From NCBI GenBank assembly GCA_903813345.2, contig CAIIXF020000005.1:23937375-24001374 (forward strand): a DNA stretch of 64,000 bases. Direction: 5' to 3'. This document shows positions 49,401-59,297 of this stretch, piece by piece. The translations under genes were made by a program, and so were the position numbers. The notes beneath the pieces are model-generated. The model ran no database searches. It was not told the origin of the DNA and was given only the letters and a program-made list of their open reading frames with translations. Source of the DNA: Owenia fusiformis. Its lineage: Eukaryota; Annelida; Polychaeta; Sabellida; Oweniidae. Numbering within the stretch: position 1 is the first letter of the stretch; each line of letters begins with the position of its first letter.

Positions 49401-52400
49401 TTCTAAGCCACTCTTTACCATGTACCAGCCTAGCAGACCCTAAAAAACATGTTTTATTTTTACTCAAAGCATTTCCATGGAGTGCACAAGTTTATTAGTA
49501 GTACTTAGCTCTTTCAACAATACATCTTAGCAGTGATATCATATGGACTATTCTTCAATGTAGTCAAATCATGAAAAGAGCTACCCAGAGACATGATGTA
49601 AACAGTGCATGTGTGACCCACCTGGCAAAGGAGAAGAGTTCCATAGACAGCAAGGCGAGGCTTCATAGCTTTAGAAATCCAGCCCTTTCTCAGGAAGTAA
49701 ATAGCAGGTAGTGCAAACACCAGCCCTATTGTCCTTCCCCACATTCTATGGTAGTACTCCATGAACCATATCCACTTGAACTGGCTCAATGTCATCTCAT
49801 TATGGCTCTCTGAACTACAATGTGACATGACAAAAAATGATTTTTTTCTGGGGTTTAAAGTATTACGATTCCGCTGCAAAAATGCATAAGTCACTGAGTT
49901 CTATCCTTTAAAATAATAACTAGAAAAACAGCATCCCATCTAAATCCCATCTAACAAAACATATTGTTAGTACCTCAGTTGAAATACTCAATTTTGATTG
50001 GTTGATTAGCGGTCAACAATATACAATTATTGACCTCTCCAGAGGTTTACTGTCAAAATTATATCCCGAGACTGTAAACCGAGACCTACGGTCTCGGTTT
50101 ACAGTCGAGGGATATAATTTTGACAGTAAACCGAATGGAGAGGTCTATAATTGTTTTGTTAGTCCGAAGAGTATCTTAGATTTTTCTGACCCTTGAAGTT
50201 GACTTGAAGTTGGATCCAGACCCTCGAGACGTTCATGTTGTATTTCAGTATATCGGCAGTAAGTTCACTCAATGGAGTCAAATTACTCTCCTGGGCGAAG
50301 TCCACTAAAAGCTTTGTACAAAGTTTTAGATTTTTCTTCGTATTTTGACTGTCTTTACTCTCTAAGAGACTAATAATATCCTCATCTTCAACATTTTTGA
50401 AACGGGTAGTGCTAGCGGCGGCCATTTTATCGTCTGATAATGACGTCATTTTAGTGGAATGCTGGGAATATTATTCACCGGCAATGCATTGCGCGTCGTA
50501 CAGTTAAAATTATTCACCGCTCGTTGACCAATCAAAATCGAGTATTTCAACTGAGGTACTAAGTACTGTTGACTGCTACTTTTGAAAAAAAAAATTCAAT
50601 TTGAAAAAAAGTTAAATTTTGAAAAACAAAATTATGAAAAATATTTTTTTAAATATTTTTTAGAAGTGATATTCGACGGTTTGTGGATTTTTTGCAAAAA
50701 TATGATATGTCTACTTATGAAAAATATTCACGTGATATTCGATGATGTTTCCTTCCAATTATAATATTCTTCGGACTAACAAAACAATTGTATATTTTAT
50801 CATTAGCCTATGAACCAAATCAATCTAGTTTGAGTTATCACCATGCACACGAACAGACAAATGAACGTACGAACTGACAAATTGGCAGCCAGAAAAACTT
50901 CTCAATAATCATTTACTGAACTTCATTTGGTGGGGTGATAAGAGCACTAACCAACAAAGCTAACTTGTACATGTATTTCAGCAATACTGAAACACAGAAA
51001 ATTGAACTTCTCAAAAGTGAACTGCAAGTCAACAATAAACAATGACACAAAAATACTTATGTTATGGTGCCCATATATGTGGCATATACTTACTATTTGA
51101 ACTCAGGAAATTCTTGATATTTGAGAAATTCTGCCGCCCATTCCTCTTGTGTTAAAGGTGGTTTCATGCCTTTGATAAGATTCCAGTCAACCATAGAAAG
51201 ACCAGACTCTGTTAACCTATGGGAAAAATATAATCAAATAACATACTGCGCTAAATCAGCATTATTACCACCTTGCCGGGCCAGTTCTAGGGGTTTTAAT
51301 GCTAGTTTAGAAGGCGTTCATTTTACTACATCGACCTGAGCAATATGTGACGTCATAGTGGTGGTCAAGAATGCATTTCGGACTGGTCGAGAATGCATTT
51401 AACGACCGGCAATTTTCCCCAGGAAACTAGATATCACTGGGGGGTATCGTGATGCAACAACACCGTGTTGTTGCATCAAGATGGCCAGACTTCCGGTGAT
51501 AGATTTTCGTACGATATTTTGTTTTCCCAATTTAAACCCATTTCTAGGACGAGTTGCTCAATAATCATACACATGCAGTTAGCTCATGATCTATATTTTA
51601 AAAAACTCTCATTAGTATGCATGTAGCATCATCAAGAAGCGAGAAATTCGCGGTTTTAATTCCTCACTATTGATGCAACAACACCACTCTGTTTATTATC
51701 GATGATGCAACAACACCAATGTGCTGATGCAAAAACGCCAATATAATGTATCATTGAATATCAAGAGAAACTGTTTTATGTTCTGTTTATAGGTGTTGGC
51801 CGGGACATGAATAAAACGCGTGAGTGCGTGGTTCATGAATGAAACGTATTTTGTTTGGTTCCTTAATGTGTTTGTCTTTATAAAGTTAAAAGGATATACA
51901 AGGTAAACTAAATACATAGGCTAAGTATTGAATCCCCGGGAGCCAACCTCATTGATATTGTATCTGAAAAATAAAGATTGTTCATTTTCTAAATTAAATC
52001 CCCTTGATTTACCGTATCGTATGGAAATTGTTTACAAATATAACTAGACTTTGGAAATTGAACAAGTTCAAATCCAGACTCCAGATCTGGACTTTTTTAA
52101 GCCGAGTCATCCAGAAAAAGATGGATGGATGGATGAAATAGGAAGGAGGGATAGGACAGAATAGGATGGAACGATGGGAGAGATAAGAGATAAGGATAAG
52201 ATAGGAAGTAAAGGATAGGAAGGATAGATAGATAGGAATGAAAGGATATGAAGGATAGATAAGAATGAAAGGATAGGGATAAAAGGGATAGGATAGCAGG
52301 ATAGGATAGAATAAGAAGGAACGATAGGATAGAATAGTAGGATAGGATAGGAAGGATGGATGGAAGGATGGATGGATTTTTCAACATTTTCTTCGCTACT

Positions 52401-55400
52401 CTTTCTATCAGGATACCATCAGATCGATTTTTCTCGAAATTTCAAAACGCCATAACTTCCGAACACTCTTGGCTACATGTATACACAATTTCGAAGAATA
52501 TAATTGAAGTGTAGTGTCAGAATCACAAAAATAAGGAAAACTTTGAATTTGACCTAGATTTTGACCTAGACATTTTTGTGTCCAAATTTTGAAGCTAGAT
52601 TGCTTTTGAGGTACCCTTCATTTAAAGGCTTTCATTAAATTAAGCTGTACTTGGTCGTATATATGTCGTATTTTACACTTCAAAAAAAAAAGTTTTCCCA
52701 TTGACTTAACATGGGGCACCAAATTTAGCGATTTTGAGTTTTCAAAACGCCATAAGTTCCGATGAGTGTTGGTTTAATGATATTGCAGTTATACAATGCT
52801 ATTATATAGAGGTTATTTACTGAGAGGGATTCAATATTGGTTTTATTCCGGGACACATTATGATATTTCCCGAGGGCCCAGGGGAAATCTGGGATTACTG
52901 TACCCCTATCAATTTACCTTTTCGGGACCTAAATCCTATTACCTACCTTTTTACTCAATCGGGGAGAACGAATCCAAAGAGAACAATACTTCTACATGTG
53001 CGCTCTGCAAGATTTCCAATAGCTCGTCGTGTTTACCGAGAACGAAAGATGTTTGTCCACCATTTTGAATGACACTAACTGGTATCAGGGTCATCAAGCT
53101 ATGGAACAGGGGTTTATGATAATAGATTGGGTTACCATAGCTTGCAATGTTAAAGGCGATTGAACTATGTTATAAAACAACTTCCAGTACATTATGATAT
53201 TTAAAAGTATAAATTTTTGAAAATACATATAAAGAATCTTCGCCGCAGGACGTGTTTTTTGAATGCCTGAGAAGAACGCAAATGGGTACTGGCCCGGTGT
53301 TGCAATAGTGGCATTCAAAAATCTGTTCCTCTCGAGATTTATGGTCTTCTGAAATTATACTATTAATTGGTGTTGTTGCATCATTGCTCAAATCTAGAGG
53401 AGTGTTGTTGCATCTTCGGTTTGGTGTTGTTGCATCAATAGTGAGGAACTAAAACCGTGAACTTCTTGCTTCTTGATGATGCTACATGTATACTAATGAC
53501 AGTTTCTTTAAATATAGATCGTGCGCTAACTTCACGTGTATGGTTATTGAGAAACTCGTCCTAGAAATGGGTTTAAATTGGGGAAACAACATATCGTACG
53601 AAAATCTATCACCGGAAGTCTGGCCATCTTGATGCAACAACACGGTGTTGTTGCATCACGATACTCCCCAGTGAGATATCGTTCAGTGCGTAAGATTTTC
53701 TTGCTGTTTCCATTCAGTGCGTAAGATTTTCTTGCTGTTTCAGTCCTGGTCATAAACGGTGAATATTGTGGGCAATATAGTGAAATATTGGACCTTGGGC
53801 CCTTGTTATATTATCTTTAGCTTAAAACTTGAAGGAAACTCAATTTTTTTAGAATAGAAAGACAGGAAAAGAAAAAGTAGAACAAAATTTCAATTTCTAT
53901 CTGATGACCTGGTCATAATGAGCATTGTAACCATAATGGCAAATATGGCACCATTCAGTAGGCTTATGCGATGAAAAAGCTGATTTCTCAAAACATGAGG
54001 GAAAATAAGAGGCAGGACCAATGGTATATATACCAACATAGAGCCTAATAAAATGGGTATGTACATTGGCCCTGAATCAAATTGTTGACAGAGAGAAATA
54101 CATGTACAGATGGACAAGTGGGTGATTCAATTGGCTAAAATAAAATTACATCATTCATTGGGCTCAAATGGCGATTTCTTGTACTCATTCATGAATAATA
54201 AATCAAGTTATAAATATTTAAAATAAAAATTCAGACAAATGACAGTTTTCTTTTGTCCCTAATTTTGGGTGATTAAATGTGCTGACCATGTGAACCAAAA
54301 ATGAGCCAAACACACAGGAGACAAAGTCAAATTATACCTTGTCACTCCACCGAGGACTACTGCTCCAAAGCACATGCCAGCACACCCTAACAGCCATGTT
54401 CCAACAATCTTCTGTGCTCTAGCAGGAATCTCTACAGCACCTGCTGATGTGGTTGTCTGTCGCAATGTATTCAGGGCAACTCCAAACAACTGAACATTTA
54501 ACACATGTCTTATATATATAATTTCAAAGCATAATTAACAATAAGTTTACAGGCAATTTAAAATGAGTATATTTTCTGTTTGTATGTTTTCTTTCTATCT
54601 TAATTTGCCAATGTTTATTTAGAATGTATATGTACATCTACTTGTAGACAATTTACTTTTTCAAAATGACAATAAGGGCCAAAACTATATTTGATAAAAC
54701 TGTTTACCTTTTTACTGTTTTGCCTAATGTTCCCAGTAAGCCTAAGATTCTGGCATTTAGCAGCGAGTGTCGTGTATTTTGACACTGATTGTACTTGAAT
54801 AGGTTTCCTGCATTTTAAGCACTGGAAATAAAGATTTATAAAATAGAAATATTAGATCATGCACATTTATTATATATGATTTTAAAACTCAAAAATGTGT
54901 AGTACTCTCCTTGAATGTGACATCCATGAACATCGCGAACTCTCAAGACCGCACCAAATAATGGAAATAATCAAAAAGGTTCCATTAACTATAGCAAATA
55001 AATATACATGTATTATAAAAAAGGAGGATTGGCTCCCATCATTCTATCTCAGTATTCTGCTTCTGCCATATATACATGTACATGTAGTCATCTTGTGATT
55101 ACAAAATTCAAAACCAAACAGCTGCCATTTTTTCACTTCAGATTTTCAATCATATGTTTTATTATTTAAGAAGTGATCAAGTTGTTAGTTCATATCTTTC
55201 GGATCACTGATTATGAATTTATAGTCAGTTATAGACTAGCGTCCAAAGAGAACTATTCATCTTTCTTAGAGTATTTTAGTGTAGATTTTTATACAAAGTA
55301 ACAAAGAACACCAAAAAAATCAATATTCTGCCCCATATACGTACGGGCATAGGCTAAGGGTTAAGTAATAGTAAGCTGTATATATAAGAGACAGGTCCAC

Positions 55401-56384
55401 AAGTAAGATTGAAAATTATTCAAATTTTTTTAGTCTTGGCACTAGTTCTCCTTACTGGTATCAAATTTTATTCCAAAATTTCTCCAAAATCTTCTTCAAA
55501 GTGTTTTTCAAACTTATATCATTGTTTTTTTCAAATCTTTATCTAAAAACTGCATATTATACTGCATATAAAACAACAACTATGGAAACCTACAATTGCC
55601 TGGCAAGCTGAAACTGATTGTCACTGGTGGAGGTCAGGGAGGTCAGCAGTGACCAATCAGATCACTTGTTTACTAATGAACTTGCCAGGCAATTGTAGGT
55701 TTTCAGAAATTCTCTCTTTTAGACAGCATTATTCACTCTATATCATCTGACTGAGTTTCAATCTTAGGTAAGAGCTACAAACTATCAATTTTATATCAAC
55801 TCCCCATGGCTTTTTGAAAATAATACACTAAATATTGTTGAAATCTCCATCTTAACAAGTGGTCTAAGTCAGAGTTGTTCACCTGTCTCTTATATATACA
55901 GCTTACTATTACTTAACCCTTAGCCTATGCGTACGGGCATGTCCTGTTACAAAATTCTAATTCAAACAGCTGCCATTTTGTTCACTTCAACATTTGAATC
56001 GTGAATTTTGGTGATATTGGTTCAAATCTTTTGAACTGTTTATTTTGAATTTATAGTCGGTTATAACATGGGCTTTCAACTCTTGTTGAAAGCCCATGGT
56101 TATTGTTTGAAAGTATAAAGTTTTGATGCCAATCCTCCTAGTTATTTGTCATAGAAATCAGCACTAAACAAATTGCTTAGAAATTAAAAGTTTTAGAATA
56201 TATCTAGTTACTGTTATTGCCCTTATTGGTGAAATATTTTTTTGTATAATTATAAGTGGGCGATAATAAAGTAACTTACTTGAGTTTGCATAACATTACT
56301 CTTAGACGTGAAAGAAGCGATACACCTCCGAAGCAACTGATTCTCAGCTGATTTGGAGGCCACAATAAACATCCTAGACATCAT
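46402..56384 (-). CDS. COX15: COX15, mitochondrial heme A synthase, 10 exons
   Basis: Converts heme O to heme A for cytochrome c oxidase, in the inner mitochondrial membrane. Exons: 56384-56280, 54821-54708, 54489-54338, 51216-51094, 49814-49622, 49439-49272, 48807-48726, 48355-48201, 47950-47837, 46533-46402. All introns are GT-AG and the 1338 nt join in frame to 445 residues (human about 410). Residues 1-60 are basic, Ser/Arg-rich and acid-poor, as in a presequence. Conserved blocks include [65 protein letters not shown] and AATHQSGS. Likely heme ligands by CtaA analogy are H187, H261, H361 and H422. It has about eight spans. The start uses MM at 56384; Met5 is an alternative. Introns 1, 3 and 4 hold transposons. 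Head to head with the SDR gene. Confidence 0.96.
46534..47836 (-). other. COX15 intron 9
   Basis: No gene inside. Words of the type AAGACGTCTTGAA recur around 46870, 46995 and 47500 in association with AAAATGTTTTA, suggesting a decayed local repeat. Confidence 0.5.
49967..50562. mobile_element. 596-bp TIR element in COX15 intron 4
   Basis: The left end TTAGTACCTCAGTTGAAATA is inverted at the right end as TATTTCAACTGAGGTACTAA. Inverse similarity continues to TTGATTGGTTGATTAGCG / CGCTCGTTGACCAATCAA. TA lies at both edges inside these ends and may be the target duplication. A second, internal palindrome centred near 50090 pairs GTCAAAATTATATCCC with its inverse. A further inverted pair (50145-50175 with 50755-50795) overlaps the right side, so the structure may be composite. 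It carries the small ORF at 50159-50449. Confidence 0.65.
50159..50449 (-). pseudogene. N-terminal fragment of a KIAA1958/Crypton-like protein
   Basis: 96 codons, antisense to the + strand and therefore in the same sense as COX15, within intron 4. After a variable start, residues 15-55 include [19 protein letters not shown] then NTKKNLKL and an LLVDF helix. That resembles the opening domain of KIAA1958, QRICH1 and ZMYM2-type proteins, whose C-terminal part derives from Crypton tyrosine recombinases. That C-terminal domain is absent; the frame ends after about 40 unrelated residues. The start codon overlaps a TGACGTCA (CRE-like) palindrome. It could be a captured first exon, a short functional protein, or a cofactor-like fragment carried by the transposon. 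Family resemblance is from memory of the motif only. Confidence 0.5.
51435..53673. mobile_element. 2239-bp long-TIR element in COX15 intron 3, GATGCAACAACAC motif
   Basis: The ends CACTGGGGGGTATCGTGATG and the inverse CATCACGATACTCCCCAGTG are flanked by AGATAT (51429-51434 and 53674-53679). The arms are roughly 300 bp each. GATGCAACAACAC or its inverse occurs about nine times in the arms, including a 27-base palindrome with 13-base stems near each end (51452-51478 and 53632-53658). The same arm backbone appears at 6800-7285 and 7560-7870, so this is the largest member of a family. The interior includes a GGATA minisatellite and a duplicated AAAACGCCATAA(C/G)TTCCGA phrase (52444 and 52744), but no transposase that I recognise. 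Confidence 0.75.
52110..52380 (+). repeat. GGATA/GGAAGGAT purine minisatellite
   Basis: Almost pure-purine strand (with T) built from AGGATA, GGATGG and GATAGGATAG units, lying inside the 2.2 kb element. Open frames across it are repeat artefacts. Confidence 0.9.
55019..56141. repeat. Two adjacent copies of the AAGGAGGATTGGCTCC MITE in COX15 intron 1
   Basis: One copy starts AAGGAGGATTGGCTCCCATC at 55021 and fades near 55245. A second runs from about 55280 to GCCAATCCTCCT near 56141 and is split by the element at 55348-55929. Both contain the family words ACAAAATTC, AACAGCTGCCATTTT and TGAATTTATAGTC(A/G)GTTATA. Near the right side, 56067-56098 is a perfect 13-bp-stem hairpin (CATGGGCTTTCAA, 6-base loop). 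Confidence 0.65.
55348..55929. mobile_element. 582-bp CATAGGC-ended element with 8-bp target duplication
   Basis: It starts CATAGGCTAAGGGTTAAG and ends with its inverse. CGTACGGG flanks both sides exactly (55340-55347 and 55930-55937). Terminal inverse homology extends about 50 bp through TAATAGTAAGCTG and TATATAAGAGACAGG. A second internal inverted pair, TACAATTGCCTGGCAAG with its inverse, lies at 55590 and 55681. An 8-bp duplication fits a hAT-type mobiliser. Same family as 57216-58415. Confidence 0.8.
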
Positions 56385-57215
56385 TTTAACTCTGTCGTTG
56401 TCGCTGTTGTTGCTTGACCTTTAAAATATTAGAACATGTAAAATTTCATGTTTCGAAACGAAAAGGTATAAGGTCACCAAAACTAATATCAAAGCCAGGT
56501 TTGGCCATTCTAAATTACATTCTTAAAACTCTATACTATTTTTTCAATACATTTGAAATATATAATAATTAGTCGTATTAACATGATAAGAAAGAAAAAT
56601 CTGACTTGTCATTGTCTTTGATAATACATACAGAATTTAGCTTATATTTAGTGGTTTGATACCTGATCTTGATTATAAAAAGGTTTAAAACCCAGACTTT
56701 TGCTTCCGGAATCGTGAAATCAATAATCAATTATAATTTCATATTTTCACTATCATATCCACTACATAATTTAATTTAATTCACAACAAATTACTAATAA
56801 TTGATACATTGATTCCTGAGCAAAAATAAATGAATTTTAGGAAAATCCAATATTTCGTATCTTATAAACCATATAAAGTTGCTCATTGACCTACATTTAG
56901 CATAACATTAGCACATGGAGAAGTTGTGTTTCGTAAGTGCATAATCAGCTTCTCGACTAACACAATTTGAGCTCATCCTCGGATGGGATCTTTATTTGTT
57001 TGATAGTATAAGGTAAGCATCGTTTTTTGGTATCTTCTGAATAAGTCTACATAGTCAGTGGGAAACAGTGATTGTAGTGAAAATGTTGTTGTGAGTCAGA
57101 TGATATAACCATGGAATAAATAAAATTGCACTGGGGACCACTTGTAATTACCCTGGGGTTAACGCCTCAAAGTTTGTGAAGTAAGTTGCTACATGTAATG
57201 AATTATTAGTCCATC
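56385..57215. promoter_or_regulatory. COX15 5' flank, part of a head-to-head intergenic region
   Basis: This is the unoccupied, COX15-proximal part of the 2.9-kb gap between the divergent COX15 and SDR starts. No TATA element or CpG cluster could be assigned. Use as a promoter is inferred from position only. Confidence 0.4.
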
Positions 57216-57246
57216 CATAGGCCAAGGGAAAAGTAATAGTAAGCTG

Positions 57247-58350
57247 CTTGCCCGTAGCCAGCTTTTACCAGGGGGGGGAGCTTTTTTCCAGGGGGGGGAA
57301 CTTTTTCACAATTTTGGCAAAAAATTCTCAGAATGGTGAAAAACTGCATGATTTTGAGGGTTTTCGGAAAAGACCGACCCCACCGACCACCGACCGGTCT
57401 GTGTTTTCCACTGGTAGCCTCAAAACAGGGTTTGAAGAAAATGTGTAAAAGACCGACCATATCATGTAAAAGACCGAACATATTTGTAGCCTTAGAATAT
57501 TAATAATTTGATTTTGAATGTCAATCTTTGGACTAGGCAACGTTTTTTACCGATTTTGTACCTTGCAACGAATGGCAAGCAAACAAATTGGTCATGACCG
57601 TCTCCTCTCGATTAATTGCCCTGCCTTAGGTCCTAACCTATCATTAACCAACCTATCGTTTCTACGGGAATCTATCCTAATTTTTTACTGAAATTTAACA
57701 ATTTCGAAACAAAAATGATTTGTTATCGTCATAGCCTACTGAATACTGAACACGATAATAATGTTACATGCATTCTCTTATCGGGATTAAAAGTGACTTA
57801 CCATTTCAGTACACCATTAGAAAGCTTTTTTTGTCATATCAAATGTAGTTTTTACCAGTTGACATTTAACAACTGAGAAATCAAACATAACGTTACGACG
57901 TCAACATCGACGATGTTTGTGTGTTTTTGTTTCATATGAATGAAGAATGAACTTAATGCAATGTTACGTGCGTTTTTTTCCAAAGTGACTAACCAGGATG
58001 AAATTGGTCTTCTAACAATTGAAACATCACTTAAAAATATGACATTACACACCACGACGGATGTAACGTTTTCATCGTGATTTGAAATGATAATTATACG
58101 TTTTTAAATCACGACCTAGTAAAGGTACTATAGTCATTGGATTCCCAGTTTTAGTTTTACTTCTAATTTTGCATTTTTTCATCTTTATGTAAAAGACCGT
58201 CAGCCGACCACCGACCACATGTACCCAACTGTGGAGAGTGACTGGTCGGTGGTCGGCGGTCGGTGTTTTACGAAAACCCTGATTTTGAAAGAATTTCTGG
58301 CCAGGGGGGGAGCTTCTGCTCCCCTAGCTCCCCCTCTGGCTACGGGCCTG
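57247..58350. mobile_element. Nested element with CAGGCCCGTAGCCAG-type ends
   Basis: The left end CTTGCCCGTAGCCAG and right end CTGGCTACGGGCCTG face each other, followed inward by G runs and C runs. AGCTG lies on both sides (57242-57246 and 58351-58355). It inserted into the CATAGGC element and was itself invaded by the element at 57358-58279. This kind of end is widespread among hAT/P-like MITEs of aquatic animals; the superfamily is not proven here. Confidence 0.65.
57358..58279. mobile_element. 922-bp Mutator-like element, innermost of the nest
   Basis: It starts GGGTTTTCGGAAAAGACCGA and ends with the inverse, CGGTGTTTTACGAAAACCC. TGATTTTGA, 9 bp, is duplicated exactly (57349-57357 and 58280-58288), the signature of Mutator-like transposition. 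CCGACC words are dense near both ends. No transposase frame is visible, so it is non-autonomous. Confidence 0.75.
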
Positions 58351-58428
58351 AGCTGTATATAGAAGAGACTGTCTCTTCTATATACAGCTTACTATTACTT
58401 TACCCTTGGCCTATGAGTCCATCATACC

Positions 58429-59053
58429 AGGTTTGTGTAAAAAAACGGGTTACAGGGTAGCCGGGTGACTGGGTACCCTACCTTCCTACTAGGGTTAGGA
58501 ATTTGATTTTTCATTTTATGCCTCAAACGCCCAACTGACATCACAATCAATGTACCAGTGACACAACTAATCAAGCAAACAACCAAACAAGCAACAAAGT
58601 TTATTTACCAATAAATCAACCGGCAAAATGACAATCAAAATTAGTATAATGTCAATCAGTGAGGCAATAAATCAAGCAACTAACGTTGTATTGTACATCA
58701 TACACTAATTAACAGATAAAAACGGCAAATAACGTTTCAATTTACGCATATGTAAATCTTCCAGATTTGTTTAATATCTAGTAGAAATCGCCATTATAGA
58801 AAACAATCATCAATATCCTGTCAATTATTCAGACAATAAATCAAGCAACTAACGTCATCGTACGTGCAAACTGTGTAAATAACTACCTAGGACTTCCGAT
58901 ATTCAGTCTCTAACGGGTTTTTGGTAAAATGATAACGTAAAAATATTGAAGGGTAGTCTACAAATGTGCAACTTTGAAAGTTGGTAACCCTGCAAGGAAT
59001 GTTAAGTACCCAGTTACCCAGCTACCCGGTCACCCGTTTTTTTTACACAAACC
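58429..59053. mobile_element. 625-bp Mutator-like element upstream of the SDR gene
   Basis: It starts AGGTTTGTGTAAAAAAACGG and ends with the inverse, CGTTTTTTTTACACAAACC. CCATCATACC, 10 bp, is duplicated exactly on both sides (58419-58428 and 59054-59063). The arms continue for about 50 bp through (G/C)CGGGT-type words (GTAGCCGGGTGACTGGGTAC). A 9-10 bp duplication points to a Mutator-type mobiliser. The right end lies only 244 bp from the SDR start codon. Confidence 0.75.
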
Positions 59054-59297
59054 CCATCATACCCCCCAAAAATAGGGAGTTGATTTTTCAAATCATGAAT
59101 CAACCCAAGGTAAAATATACAAGGTATTTCCATTTCTTTAAAGTAGGTAACTTTGTGAAAAGAAGCATCTATTTTTGCAAAGTATGGGTTTCATCTAAAT
59201 CATCTTTCCCACATGCACTTATTCTTGTTCTACATTTTTAGAATTACTAGCAGTTATCCAAAGTATAGCCTGTCAATAGGAAAAGGACTTCAACATA

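Larger units (their letters stand above)
57216..58415. mobile_element. 1200-bp CATAGGC-ended element carrying two further nested elements
   Basis: It starts CATAGGCCAAGGGAAAAGTA and ends with the inverse, TACTTTACCCTTGGCCTATG. AGTCCATC is duplicated exactly (57208-57215 and 58416-58423). Its own sequence beyond the insertion is short: TAATAGTAAGCTG at the left, and at the right a TATATAGAAGAGACTGTCTC palindrome. Same family as 55348-55929. Confidence 0.8.

Noticed and set aside
52097-52387. Leu/Ser/Pro-rich 96-codon frame
   Set aside because: Pure translation of the GGATA minisatellite.
58981-59241. 86-codon frame just upstream of the SDR gene
   Set aside because: It starts inside the Mutator-like terminal repeat and has no SDR or other homology; the SDR start at 59298 begins directly with the Rossmann strand as in the family.
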